Assembly: GCA_963778025.1 (NCBI GenBank)
Contig: CAVZTA010000010.1
Coordinates: 3,737 to 67,736, forward strand
Reading direction: 5' to 3'
DNA: 64,000 nt
Source: CAVZTA01 sp963778025
GTDB taxonomy: Bacteria > Chloroflexota > Limnocylindria > Limnocylindrales > CSP1-4
The position numbers were made by a program, and so were the translations under genes. Shown here piece after piece: positions 44,953 to 54,324 of this stretch; the first letter of the stretch is position 1; every line of letters starts with the position of its first letter. The notes under the pieces are model-generated. The model worked only from the letters and a program-made list of their open reading frames with translations. It ran no database searches and was not told the origin of the DNA.

Positions 44953-45468
44953 TCAGTTCCGGCCGAGGAACAGGTACGACCGCCAGGTCTCGTTCCGCTC
45001 GTCCGAGAGGTACGGCGTGAACAGCGAGTACAGATCGCTGCGTGGCTCGAACGGCGAGCGCACGAGCCGGAAGTGCGTCTCTTCGAGCGTCTTGCCGCCC
45101 TTGCGGTGGTTGCAGTTCTTGCACGCCGCGACGAGGTTGTCCCACGAATGGCTGCCGCCACGATGGCGCGGGACGATGTGGTCGAGCGTGAGGTCGTTGG
45201 ACTGCCGGCCGCAGTACTGGCAGGTGTGCCGGTCGCGCGCGAAGATCTCGCGCCGCGTGAGCTTGACGCGCGGTCGGGGTCGCCGGACGTGGTGCTGGAG
45301 CCGGATGACCGATGGCGCGCGATAGACCTCGGTCACCGTCCGGACTTCCGTGTGGTCGTACTCGAGGACCTCGGCTTTCAGCCCGAACACGAGCCGGAAC
45401 GCCCGCGGGATGTTGCAGACGTTCAAGGGCTCGTAATTCTGGTTCAGCACGAGCACCACGCCGTTCAT
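44953..45468 (-). CDS. HNH endonuclease
   Basis: 171 residues from ATG 45468: MNGVVLVLNQNYEPLNVCNI, then a beta-alpha-metal core CQYCG, LTLDHIVPRHRGGSHSWDNL, ACKNCNHRKGGKTLEE. Two Cys pairs bind zinc and DH/N-x-x-x-H supplies the catalytic site. This stand-alone HNH type is widespread in Actinobacteriota and Chloroflexota; role unknown. Confidence 0.9.
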   Translation of the reverse strand: MNGVVLVLNQNYEPLNVCNIPRAFRLVFGLKAEVLEYDHTEVRTVTEVYRAPSVIRLQHHVRRPRPRVKLTRREIFARDRHTCQYCGRQSNDLTLDHIVPRHRGGSHSWDNLVAACKNCNHRKGGKTLEETHFRLVRSPFEPRSDLYSLFTPYLSDERNETWRSYLFLGRN

Positions 45469-45523
45469 GGTTGCCGAACGATAGCAACTTCGGCCCGGCG
45501 TGCCCCAAGCGTGTTTTCCTGTC

Positions 45524-46453
45524 TCAGGCGCGTCCGGTCGCAGCTCCGGTCGCGGCGTCCCAGCCACCCGCCTGACCGACCTTCGAGGCGAGCGGCCGTG
45601 CCAGGGCACCGGCGATGAAGCGCGCGGCGACGAGGACCTTGTCGAGGTTCGCGCCGTGCTCGTAGCCCGAGCGGTCGAGGAGATACACGAGGTCCTCGGT
45701 GGCGAGGTTCCCGGCCGCGCCGGGCGCGTACGGACAGCCGCCGGTCCCGCCGGTCGACGCATCGAAGGTCCGCACCCCGGCCGTGAGTCCCGCCACGACG
45801 TTGGCGAGCGCCGTGCCACGCGTGTCGTGGAAGTGGTAGGCGATCGACGACGGGGCGAATCCGGCTCGGTCCGCGACGGCGGTGAGCTCCGTGACCTGGT
45901 CCGGGACGGCGACGCCGATCGTGTCCCCGAAGCAGACCTCGTCCACGCCGATGTCCCGGAGCCTCCGGGCGACAGCCACGGCCCGAGCCGGCTCCACCGC
46001 CCCGGAATACGGGCAGCCGAACGCCGTCGAGACGTAGCCGCGCACCCACCAGCCGCGCTCCCGGGCGCCGGCGACGACGGGTGCGAAGGCGGCCAGGCTC
46101 TCGTCGACGGTCATCCGGATGTTCCGGGTCGTGAACGCGTCGGTCGCGGCGGTGAACACCGCGATGGCGTCCGCACCGGCGGCCGCGGCGCGATCCAGCC
46201 CGCGCACGTTGGGGACGAGCACCGGATAGCGGACGCCGTCGATGCGGGGGAGGGAGGGCAGCAGCGCGTCCGCGTCGGCGAGCTGGGGGATGGCGCTGGG
46301 ACTGACGAAGCTGGTCGCCTCGATCTCGCGGAGCCCGGCGTCGACCAGCAGCTCGATGAACCGGCGCTTCGCCGCGGTGGGGATGGGCGAGGCCTCGTTC
46401 TGCAGGCCGTCGCGCGGCCCGACCTCGTAGATCCGGACGTGGTCGCCAGGCAT
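45524..46453 (-). CDS. hydroxymethylglutaryl-CoA lyase
   Basis: 309 residues from ATG 46453: VRIYEVGPRDGLQNEASPIP (catalytic RDG), EATSFVSPSAIPQLADAD, YHFHDTRGTALANVVAGL (metal His pair) and GGTGGCPYAPGAAGNLATED with the catalytic Cys of GGCPYAPGA. Cleaves HMG-CoA to acetoacetate and acetyl-CoA, the last step of leucine breakdown. Lies downstream of mccA with a small gene between. Confidence 0.95.
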   Translation of the reverse strand: MPGDHVRIYEVGPRDGLQNEASPIPTAAKRRFIELLVDAGLREIEATSFVSPSAIPQLADADALLPSLPRIDGVRYPVLVPNVRGLDRAAAAGADAIAVFTAATDAFTTRNIRMTVDESLAAFAPVVAGARERGWWVRGYVSTAFGCPYSGAVEPARAVAVARRLRDIGVDEVCFGDTIGVAVPDQVTELTAVADRAGFAPSSIAYHFHDTRGTALANVVAGLTAGVRTFDASTGGTGGCPYAPGAAGNLATEDLVYLLDRSGYEHGANLDKVLVAARFIAGALARPLASKVGQAGGWDAATGAATGRA

Positions 46454-46482
46454 CGCTGGACCTCGCGCGGGCGCGCGAGCGA

Positions 46483-46674
46483 TCAGCCTTTCGGCGGGTC
46501 CATCGCCCGCTCCTGGCGGGCGATCTCGACCTCGATGCGGGCGACCTCGGCCGACGCCTGCTCCCACTCGTGACCGCCGAGCGGCGCCGCGTTGCGCCGA
46601 TCGCGGGCCGCCTTGTGGAGCTTCAGGAGCTCCTCGCGCGTCTGGGGCAACGGCTTGGTCTGGGCGTCGGCCAT
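46483..46674 (-). CDS. small conserved-looking helical protein
   Basis: 63 residues: QTREELLKLHKAARDRRNAA, then GGHEWEQASAEVARIEVEIA, a charged two-helix or coiled-coil pattern. It sits between mccA (23 bp upstream) and the HMG-CoA lyase (29 bp downstream) in the same direction, so it is probably co-expressed. No family recognised. Confidence 0.65.
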   Translation of the reverse strand: MADAQTKPLPQTREELLKLHKAARDRRNAAPLGGHEWEQASAEVARIEVEIARQERAMDPPKG

Positions 46675-46697
46675 GGGTCCTCCTGTCGGGGTGGAGC

Positions 46698-48720
46698 CTA
46701 CTCGACCGACGCGAGTCGCTGGCCGCGGCTGACCTGCTCCCCCTCTCGGACGGCGATCTCCCGGACGGTCCCGGCACGCGGCGCCGCGACGACGTGCTCC
46801 ATCTTCATCGCCTCGAGCGTGACGACGGGCTCGCCGGCCTCGACGGTGTCGCCGGCCGGGTGATGGACGGCCAGGACGGCGCCCGGCATGGGCGCGACGA
46901 GCTCGACGGGCCCGGTAGCGCCGTGGCCCGGCCGCGGCACGAGCGGCGCGCGCCTCGTCCGGTGGTGGCGCAAGGCGGATCGGGACGCTGCGGCCCGCGA
47001 TGTCGACGTGGAGCGTGTCGCCGACGAGGGCGCTCGGAGCCTCCAGCGCGCCGGTGGCGATGACGCCCGTCGACTCGGGCTCGCCGTCGATCTCGAGCCG
47101 GGCGGTCCGCGGGGCGTTCATCCGCCAGCCGCCGCGCCACGGGTCGGTGACGTCAGCGGCGGCCGCGTCCAGCAGCGTCGCGGCCGCTGCGGCGCGGATG
47201 GCGTCGGGGATCGCGGTCCGGTCCGACCAGTCGTCCGGCGGCCAGATCCGCTCCAGCGTGTCGATCCGGGCCTGCCCGTCACGGACGACGGGCTGGCGCA
47301 CCAGCCAGCGCAGGAACCGCAGGTTGGTGATGAGTCCCAGGACGACCGTGCCGTCGAGCGCGGCGGTCAGCCGGTCCAGCGCCGTCGCGCGATCCGGCCC
47401 GTGGGCGATGATCTTGGCGAGCATCGGGTCGAAGCGGTCGCTGACCTCGTCGTCCTCGGCGACCCCGGCATCGATGCGGATGCCCTCGCCGCCGGGCCAG
47501 CGGAGCTGCTCGATGCGCCCGGTCGCGGGCAGGAACCCGGCCTCGGCGTCCTCGGCGTAGAGCCGGACCTCGACCGCATGACCGACCCGCCGCCCATCGA
47601 CCTCGCGCTGGTCGAACGGCAGCGGGCGGCCCTCGGCGATCGCCAGTTGCAGCTCGACGAGGTCCAGGCCCGTCACCAGCTCCGTCACCGGGTGCTCGAC
47701 CTGGAGCCGCGTGTTCATCTCGAGGAAGTGGAACGCGCCGCGGTCGTCGAGCAGGAACTCGACCGTCCCGGCCGACACGTAGCCGACGGCGCCGGCGAGG
47801 GTCAGCGCCGCCTCGCCGAGCCGGGCGCGCGTCGCCGCATCCACCGCCGGCGACGGCGTCTCCTCCAGCACCTTCTGGTGGCGGCGCTGGATCGAACAGT
47901 CACGTTCGCCGAGATGGACGCCCTGGCCGTGCGCGTCGAACAGCACCTGGACCTCGACGTGGCGCGGACCCTCGACGAGCCGCTCCAGGATCAGCCGGTC
48001 GTCCCCGAATGCCGCCCCGGCCTCCCGACGCGCGGCCGCGAGTGCGTCCGGGAGGCGCTCCAGGTCGCGGACGGTGCGCATGCCCTTCCCGCCGCCGCCG
48101 GCTGCGGGCTTGACGAGGATCGGGACGCCGATGCGGGACGCCTCGGCAAGGAGCCGGGCGTCGGACTGGTCCGCTTCGTCGTAGCCCGGGATGACCGGCA
48201 CGCCCAGCGACGCGGCCAGCCGCCGCGCCGCCGCCTTGTCGCCCATCGCGCGGATCGCGTCGGGCGGCGGGCCGATCCATCGGATGGCGGCTCGTTCGAC
48301 GGCCTCGGCGAAGGCGGCGTTCTCGGCGAGGAACCCGAAGCCCGGGTGGACGGCGTCGGCGTGTGCGGCACGTGCGGCCGAGACGACGGCAGCGATGTCG
48401 AGCAGGTCGAGGGCGTCGGGGCCGGTCGTCGGCGGGACGATCGTCACGAGCCCGAGCCGGTCGCCCGTGCGGCGGATCCGGTTCGCGATCTCGCCGCGGT
48501 TGGCGACGAACAACCGCCGGATCGGGGGCGCTGTGGCGGGAGCCGGTGGTGTCCCGTCCCGGTCGGCACGCTCCAACGCGACGATCGCGTCATCCGCGAC
48601 ACGCCATCGACCGCCGACCCGCCGTGCCGGCAGCGTCCCGTGCTCGATCCAGCGCTGGACGGTCCGCGTCGTCGTGCCCAGCCGCGCGGCGACCTGGCTG
48701 GGCGACAGTTCCTCGGACAT
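46698..48720 (-). pseudogene. mccA: methylcrotonyl-CoA carboxylase alpha-type subunit with N-terminal DNA-binding domain, one frameshift
   Basis: ATG 48720 begins an excisionase/MerR-like helix-turn-helix (SPSQVAARLGTTTRTVQRWI, then RRVGGRWRVADDAIVALE, residues 3-55), followed by a biotin carboxylase from about 73 (RLFVANRGEIANRIRRTGDR). Relative to the family, the first Rossmann strand region is about 20 residues short before HPGFGFLAENAAFAEAV. ATP-grasp motifs are intact (VKPAAGGGGKGMRTVRDLER, RDCSIQRRHQKVLEETPSPA, FLEMNTRLQVEHPVTE). A 2-bp change in a GC run near 46970 separates the biotinyl domain (LVAPMPGAVLAVHHPAGDTV, VTLEAMKMEHVVAAP). The partner carboxyltransferase is mccB at 57-58.7 kb. 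Confidence 0.88.
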
Positions 48721-48767
48721 CGTGTCGCGATCGTCGCACAGCCGGGATCCGCCGGCACGGCGAGGGG

Positions 48768-49374
48768 TCAGGCGCCGCCGTCGCTGACGGGTCCGACCTC
48801 CAACCGGGCAGGGCCGCCCGGGGTCGCGCATGCCGGGGTCGGGAAGGTGGTCGTCAGCACCGGCGACGAGCCGAGCGGCACGATCTCGACACGCAGGGTC
48901 GCGTCGGCGGCCTGGTCGGGGCACCAGTTCCGGAACGCGAGGCGGATCACGGCCTCACCCGGCACGGGTGCCGCGGGGTCGAGCGGCTCCTGGCGCAGGA
49001 CCAGATCCGTCGGGAGCGCCGGCGAGTCGGCCGCGATGACGGGTGCCGACGGTCCTCCCAGCGCGACCTCGACCGCGCCGCGCAGCGTGCACGCCTGCGG
49101 CCCGGACGTGAGGCCCACGACGATGCCGCTGTAGGCCGTGCCCATCGCGCCCTCCCACGGGGCCACCGCGAAGGTCAGCATCGCCAACGTGCATGGCGGC
49201 GGGCCGCCAGCCGACGTCGCGGGCGCGCTCGACGGGGCAGGGCTAGAGGTCGCCGGCGCGCTCACGATGGTTGGCGATGGCGTGCTCGTCCCGCAGCCCG
49301 CGGTCAGCGACGACCAGGCCAGCGGTCGCGAGCGCCGTGGTGAGGGACCGGCGATGCCGGCGACGAGCGTCCAT
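48768..49374 (-). pseudogene. DUF4232-domain lipoprotein, frameshifted near start
   Basis: ATG 49374 starts a basic signal peptide; after an indel near 49320 the lipobox LTAGC and a Thr/Ser/Pro linker follow. The domain (CTLAMLTFAVAPWEGAMGTA, then VVGLTSGPQACTLRGAVEVA and RLAFRNWCPD) matches DUF4232, with its conserved Cys and Trp. Function unknown. About 200 residues. Confidence 0.75.
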
Positions 49375-49470
49375 GTGACCTCCGCGGGGTCTTCGGCGAT
49401 CCAGGATCGGTTCGCCCGGTCCTTGGCGACGCTTGGACGAGGCGGACGGGCCGCGTGTGCCGGATCGCGC

Positions 49471-50775
49471 TCAGGACGCTACGACGACCGCCGCGTCGTC
49501 GCCCGGCGGTGCGTGCGCGATGTCGTCGAGCGTCCGCCAGATGACCGCGAGCAGCACCGCCGAGCCGATGAATCCGAACCAGAACGGTCCGGTGACGCCG
49601 AACGCCTGCGCGATCAGACCCCCGATGACGCCGCCGATGACGGTCCCGCCGTACACGCCGAGCATGTAGACGCTCGTGACGCGGCCCATCAGCGCCGCCG
49701 GCACGGACCGCTGCCGGACCGTCGTGGACGTCGTCCCCCAGACGACTTCGTGGATGCCGAACAGCGTCATCGTCGCGAAGGCGACCAGGACGGAGGTCGT
49801 GGTCGCGAGGATCAGGTGGGTGACCGTCTCCAGCCCCAGGCCGAACCGCATCAGCGTTGCCAGCGAGAACCGCCGCTCCAGCGTGCCGTAGAGCGCCGCG
49901 CCGATCAGCCCGCCGATCGCGCCCACGGTGATGAGCACGCCGTAGCCGATGTCGTCGAGCCCCAGCCGCTCCTTGGCCAACAGCACGTACACCGACATCG
50001 CCGCGCCGAACGTCACGTTGAACAGGAAGATCGTCAGGAACAGCGCCCGGACCGGCGGATTCCGCCACAGCCAGCGCATGCCGTCGGCGATCTCGCGCCG
50101 GAGATGGCGATCCTCCGGTGTCGCCGCGGGCGCGGGCCGGGCGGCGATGCGCGACACGAGGACGGCGCCGGCCAGCGCGCACACCGCGTCCAGCACGAAC
50201 GGGCTCGCCATCGCGAACGCGAACAGGAACGCGCCGAGCGGCGGTCCCAGGAGCTGATTGGTCACGATGTTCGTGCCCGACAGGCGGGCGTTCGCGACCC
50301 CCAGCCCGGCCTTCGGCACGGTCGTGGCGACGAGAGCGCCGCCGGCGTTGTCGGCGAACGTCTCCGCGGTCCCGATGAGGAACACCGCCACGAAGATCAC
50401 CGGGAGCGACACCGTGCCGGTCGCGATCGTCATCGCCAGGCCGCCCAGGACGAGGGCGCGAAGCAGGTTGACCAGGATCGACAGGCGACGGCGGTCATGG
50501 CGGTCGATGAACGCGCCGGCCGGGATGCCGATGATCACCCACGGGAGCTGCTGGAGGAATACCGAGGCGGCGATCGCGAACGGCTCACGGGTGATCGTCG
50601 TGACGAGCAGCGGCCCGGCGGCGAGGAGCGCCCCATCGCCGACGTTCGTCGCGAGCGACGCCGCCCACAGCCAGCGGAAGTCCCGGCCGAGCGCGCGCGG
50701 TGCGAGCCGTTCGCCGACGCCGCTCCGGATCCCGCCCGCGCCCGGAGTCGCCGAGCTCTCGCTCGGGACCGTCAC
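49471..50775 (-). CDS. MFS transporter (EntS-like, MFS_3)
   Basis: An intact 434-residue, 12-helix transporter starting at GTG 50775, which overlaps the hydratase stop. Signatures: RDFRWLWAASLATNVGDGAL, QLPWVIIGIPAGAFIDRHDR (loop 2-3 motif) and MRWLWRNPPVRALFLTIFLF, typical of enterobactin-exporter/macrolide-efflux-like MFS_3 proteins. Substrate unknown. Confidence 0.9.
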   Translation of the reverse strand: MTVPSESSATPGAGGIRSGVGERLAPRALGRDFRWLWAASLATNVGDGALLAAGPLLVTTITREPFAIAASVFLQQLPWVIIGIPAGAFIDRHDRRRLSILVNLLRALVLGGLAMTIATGTVSLPVIFVAVFLIGTAETFADNAGGALVATTVPKAGLGVANARLSGTNIVTNQLLGPPLGAFLFAFAMASPFVLDAVCALAGAVLVSRIAARPAPAATPEDRHLRREIADGMRWLWRNPPVRALFLTIFLFNVTFGAAMSVYVLLAKERLGLDDIGYGVLITVGAIGGLIGAALYGTLERRFSLATLMRFGLGLETVTHLILATTTSVLVAFATMTLFGIHEVVWGTTSTTVRQRSVPAALMGRVTSVYMLGVYGGTVIGGVIGGLIAQAFGVTGPFWFGFIGSAVLLAVIWRTLDDIAHAPPGDDAAVVVAS

Positions 50776-51576
50776 TCGTCCCGGCCGGTCCACGCGGGCC
50801 GGCGCTTCTCGGCGAAGGCACGGAAGCCTTCCTGCGCCTCCGGGGTCACGCGCTGGCGGGCGATGACCCGTGCGGTGTGCCACTTCGCGGCGCCATGCGA
50901 CAGCCCGCGAACCTCGCGGACGATCGCCTTGGCGGCACGTGCCGCCGTCGGGCCCGCGGCCAGCGCCTCGTCGACGGCCGCCTCGATCGCCGTATCGAGT
51001 GACGCCTCGCCCTCCACCAGCTCGTGGACGAGGCCGATCCGCTGGGCCCGGACCGCATCGAACCGGCGACCCGACGGGAACAGCGCTCGCGCGTGGGTCT
51101 CCCCGATCTTGGCGATGACGAACGGCGAGATGACCGCCGGCAGGATCCCCAGCCGCGTCTCGGTGAACCCGAACTTCGCGCCCGACTCCGCGATCACCAG
51201 GTCGCCGACGGCACACAGGCCCATCCCGCCCCCGAGCGCCGCACCCTGGACCCGGACGATGACGGGGACGGGGCACGTGTCGAGCGTCTCGAACATGTCG
51301 GCCATCGCCATCGCGTCCTGCTCGTTGCCCTCGATGTCGAGGGCCATCGCGGCGCGCATCCAGGTGATGTCGGCACCGGCGCAGAAGGACGGCCCGTCGC
51401 CCGGCGAGGACGACGAGGCGAAGCTGGTCCGCGGGCTCGCGGGCGAGCGCCGCGAACGTCTGGCGCAGCTCGGCGATGAGCGACGCGTCGAACGCGTTGT
51501 GGACCTCGGGGCGGGCGAGCGTGACCCGGGCGACGCTGTCCGCGGGACCGGTCCGCTCCACGCGAAGGGCGGGCAT
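50772..51576 (-). pseudogene. enoyl-CoA hydratase family protein (methylglutaconyl-CoA hydratase candidate), one frameshift
   Basis: ATG 51576 gives VARVTLARPEVHNAFDASLI and ADQLRLVVLAG; an indel near 51390 (in the FCAGADI region) shifts to ITWMRAAMALDIEGNEQDAM, VIVRVQGAALGGGMGLCAVG and FGFTETRLGILPAVISPFVI with the two catalytic Glu-bearing loops (GGGMGLCAVGDL, FTETRLGILP). About 265 residues, normal length. Near MccA, MccB and HMG-CoA lyase, it would supply the missing hydratase step of leucine degradation. Confidence 0.85.
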
Positions 51577-51627
51577 CACGGCATCGTATGCCGCCCCCGA
51601 TGGCGCGGCGCGGCGCATCATCCGGGC

Positions 51628-52227
51628 ATGCGTACCGAGGATCTCCTGACCACGCCGCCCGACCTGCCCGTGCCCGTCGACGACGGTGCCGCCGACCACC
51701 TGCCGGGCACGGCGATGCCGCCGATCGCGCTCCACGGCACGGACGGCGGTGACCACCGCCTCGACGACCCGGACGGCCCGCCGACGATCGTGTTCGCGTA
51801 TCCACGGACCGGGCGACCGGGCGAGGATCCGCCGGGCGGCCTGGCCGAGTGGAACGCGATCCCGGGCGCGCGGGGCTGCACGCCGCAGGTCTGCAACTAC
51901 CGCGACCACCACGCGGAGATCGCGGCGCTCGGTGGGCGGGTCTACGGGCTGTCGACCCAGGACACGGCGTACCAGCAGGAGGCGGCCGATCGGCTCGGGA
52001 TCCAGTACCCGCTGCTGTCCGACGAGCGGCTGGAGCTGGCGACGGCGCTCGACCTGCCGCGCTGGGAGCATCTCGGGACGACGCTCCTCAAACGCCACGC
52101 GCTCCTCATCCGGGCTGGCCGCATCGAGCGCGTGCTCTACCCGGTCTTCCCGTCGGACTCGGACGCGCCGCTGGCGGTCGCCTGGCTACGGGAGCTCGTG
52201 GAGGGCGCGGCTCCCGCCCGGTCCTGA
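51628..52227 (+). CDS. peroxiredoxin-like (AhpC/TSA, PrxQ-type) protein
   Basis: 199 residues from ATG 51628. The thioredoxin fold has FAYPRTGRPGEDP, then GCTPQVCNYRDHHAEIAALG with two cysteines spaced as CTPQVC, and GLSTQDTAYQQEAADRLGIQ, YPLLSDERLELA. Predicted thiol peroxidase. Note the CxxxxC arrangement in the first-helix region. It ends at the base before the convergent MOSC-GNAT gene. Confidence 0.85.
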   Translation: MRTEDLLTTPPDLPVPVDDGAADHLPGTAMPPIALHGTDGGDHRLDDPDGPPTIVFAYPRTGRPGEDPPGGLAEWNAIPGARGCTPQVCNYRDHHAEIAALGGRVYGLSTQDTAYQQEAADRLGIQYPLLSDERLELATALDLPRWEHLGTTLLKRHALLIRAGRIERVLYPVFPSDSDAPLAVAWLRELVEGAAPARS

Positions 52228-53526
52228 TCAGCCGGCCGCGACCTTGGCCGCCGCCAGCGCGACCTCCCGGTCCTCGACCGGGTCGAACCGCCACATCCGC
52301 CGGTCCCACAGCGCCTCGAAGCCGCTCGCCTCGAGGTTGCGCGCCGAGACACCGCCCGGCTCGGCGGTGACGATCAGCCAGTCGGCGTTGCCGGCGGCCG
52401 CCTGCCGGACCCGCTCCGCGATGAGCGCGCGCTGGATGCCCTGCCCTCGTGCCGCTTCGGTCACCGCGCCGCCCGCGAGCAGACCCGTCCGGCGGCGGAG
52501 GAACAGCGCAGCGGCGCCGACCGGCCGGCCGCCCTGCTCGGCGAGGAAGAGCCGCTCCCCGGGGGCGCGGGCGAGGTGCGGCGCGAGCGCCCGCCAGGCG
52601 TCGGCCTCGGCACCCGTCATCTCGTAGGCCTCGATCGAGACCTCGGCGAAGGCGCTCGTCTCGTCCGGGCCGACCGCTCGGATCACGATGTCGTCGCGGT
52701 CGGCTGCGTCGGTGACGAGGCCATCGATCGGCGCGGCATAGAGCGCGGAGGCGGTGCCCGGGACGGCGTCGCGCCAGGGCGATTCGTCGCTGACCAGCCA
52801 ACCCGTGGTCCCGGCGCGGAGATAGAGCGACAGGATCCGGTCGAGCAGGTGCGGCAGCAGCCGCAGTCCGAACGTGCGATTGAACGAGGTCACGGGGATC
52901 GACGGCGTCGCCGCGCCAACCAGCTCGCCGTCGTCGAGCAGGCGCACCGGGACGCCCGATGCGGCGAGGGCCTTCCACAGCGTGAGGTACGCCTCGCGTT
53001 CGACGGCGTCGAACCGGTCGAGCTGGCGATGCAGGACGGCCCGGCTGTCGGCGGCCGGTGGCAGGACCTCGATCGCGTCGCCGGGCCGGACGACGCCCTC
53101 GCGCAGGACCCGGGCGTACATCCGCGAGTCGCTCGGGAACCGCAGGATGCTGATGCGACCCGAACGGCGGTCGCGGAACGCGTCCTCGATGAGATTGCAC
53201 GGCATCGCGGGGGCGGAGATCTCGAGCAGGACCTCCGGGCCGACGGCGAGGCGGGTGCCGGTCGGCAGGAGCGAGAGCTCGATGCCTTCGGTCGTGAGGT
53301 TCTCCCCGACGGAGCCCGGGCGGATCGGGTGGCCCTCGGCGGCGACGCGGCGGATCGCCTCGATGCCGAACAGCGACACGGCGCGGTGCGGGCCGCCGTG
53401 CACGGTGGGCGCCTTGTGACGGTCGCCCGCGAGGCCGAGTCTCGTGACCCGCGCTTCGGGCACGGGCTCGCGCGGCACCCCCGTGCGGGTGACGTTGACC
53501 TGGAGGACGCGCCCCGACTCGCTCAC
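52228..53526 (-). CDS. MOSC domain - GNAT acetyltransferase fusion
   Basis: An intact 432-residue protein. Residues 1-150 form a MOSC domain: RVTRLGLAGDRHKAPTVHGG, RAVSLFGIEAIR, PGSVGENLTTEGIELSLLPT and AMPCNLIEDAF with the conserved Cys that could bind molybdenum cofactor or sulfur. The C-terminal third is a GNAT domain (IRAVGPDETSAFAEVSIEAY, then AVTEAARGQGIQRALIAERV, SARNLEASGFEALWDRRMWR). The middle looks like a degraded GNAT half. A MOSC-acetyltransferase link is uncommon. Confidence 0.85.
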   Translation of the reverse strand: MSESGRVLQVNVTRTGVPREPVPEARVTRLGLAGDRHKAPTVHGGPHRAVSLFGIEAIRRVAAEGHPIRPGSVGENLTTEGIELSLLPTGTRLAVGPEVLLEISAPAMPCNLIEDAFRDRRSGRISILRFPSDSRMYARVLREGVVRPGDAIEVLPPAADSRAVLHRQLDRFDAVEREAYLTLWKALAASGVPVRLLDDGELVGAATPSIPVTSFNRTFGLRLLPHLLDRILSLYLRAGTTGWLVSDESPWRDAVPGTASALYAAPIDGLVTDAADRDDIVIRAVGPDETSAFAEVSIEAYEMTGAEADAWRALAPHLARAPGERLFLAEQGGRPVGAAALFLRRRTGLLAGGAVTEAARGQGIQRALIAERVRQAAAGNADWLIVTAEPGGVSARNLEASGFEALWDRRMWRFDPVEDREVALAAAKVAAG

Positions 53527-53588
53527 CCATCGAGGGTACGGAGCGGTTCGAGCCTCGCGCCATGCGACGTCCGTCGTAGGCTCGCTGG

Positions 53589-54320
53589 GTGCTGACCGGC
53601 ATCGACCATCTCGTCATCGCCGTGCCCGACGTCGACGCCGCCGCGGCGCGACTCGAAACGGCGCTCGGGCTCCGTTCGACCGGCGGCGGGCGCCATCCGG
53701 GGCAGGGCACGGTGAACCGGCTCGTGTGGTTCGGCGACAGCTACCTGGAGCTGATCGGCATCGAGGACGCGGCGCTGGCGGCCGGCTCCTGGATCGGCCG
53801 GCCCGCGCTCGATGCCCTCGACGGCTCACCGGACGGAGGCTTCGCGACGTGGGCTGCCGCGACCGACGACCTGGCGGACTTCGGTGAGCTCGAGGGGCCG
53901 ATGGACGGTGAGCGTCGACGACCGGACGGGCGTGTCGTGCGCTGGCGGATCGCTCGTGCCGGCGCGCTCGGCCCCGACCAGCCGCCATTCCTGATCGAGC
54001 ACGACGTCACGGCCGCGGAATGGACGCCCGAGGAACGGGCCGAGCGGGCGATCGAGCGCCATCCGGTGGGCGGACCCGTTCGGCTGACGCGACTGCGGAT
54101 CGGCGTGCGCGATCCGGTGGCCGCCGCGCGGCGTGTCGGGGAGGTGCTTGGCGTAGACGTGGAGGGTTCGATGGTCTGGATCGGACCCCACGAGGTCGTC
54201 TACGTGCCCCTGGGTCACGATCCAGAGGCGACGATCGAGCTCGTGGTCGTCGCCGGGCCGGCCTTGCGAGACCTGCCGCGTGAGGCGGTCGCCTTCGGCT
54301 GCCGGTTCCACGTGACCTGA
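53589..54320 (+). CDS. VOC/glyoxalase-like domain protein
   Basis: 243 residues from GTG 53589: LTGIDHLVIAVPDVDAAAAR, FGDSYLELIGIED and a second half with RLTRLRIGVRDPVAAARRVG, the Glyoxalase_3-like double-domain pattern. His-Glu metal-type ligands are present in the first half (GIDHLV, YLELIG). Reaction unknown. It is 4 bp upstream of the amine oxidase and probably in one operon with it. Confidence 0.8.
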   Translation: MLTGIDHLVIAVPDVDAAAARLETALGLRSTGGGRHPGQGTVNRLVWFGDSYLELIGIEDAALAAGSWIGRPALDALDGSPDGGFATWAAATDDLADFGELEGPMDGERRRPDGRVVRWRIARAGALGPDQPPFLIEHDVTAAEWTPEERAERAIERHPVGGPVRLTRLRIGVRDPVAAARRVGEVLGVDVEGSMVWIGPHEVVYVPLGHDPEATIELVVVAGPALRDLPREAVAFGCRFHVT

Positions 54321-54324
54321 GCTC

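Noticed and set aside
49138..51627. Long plus-strand open frame upstream of the peroxiredoxin
   Set aside because: Antisense to the MFS transporter and hydratase genes. The peroxiredoxin starts at its own ATG (51628).
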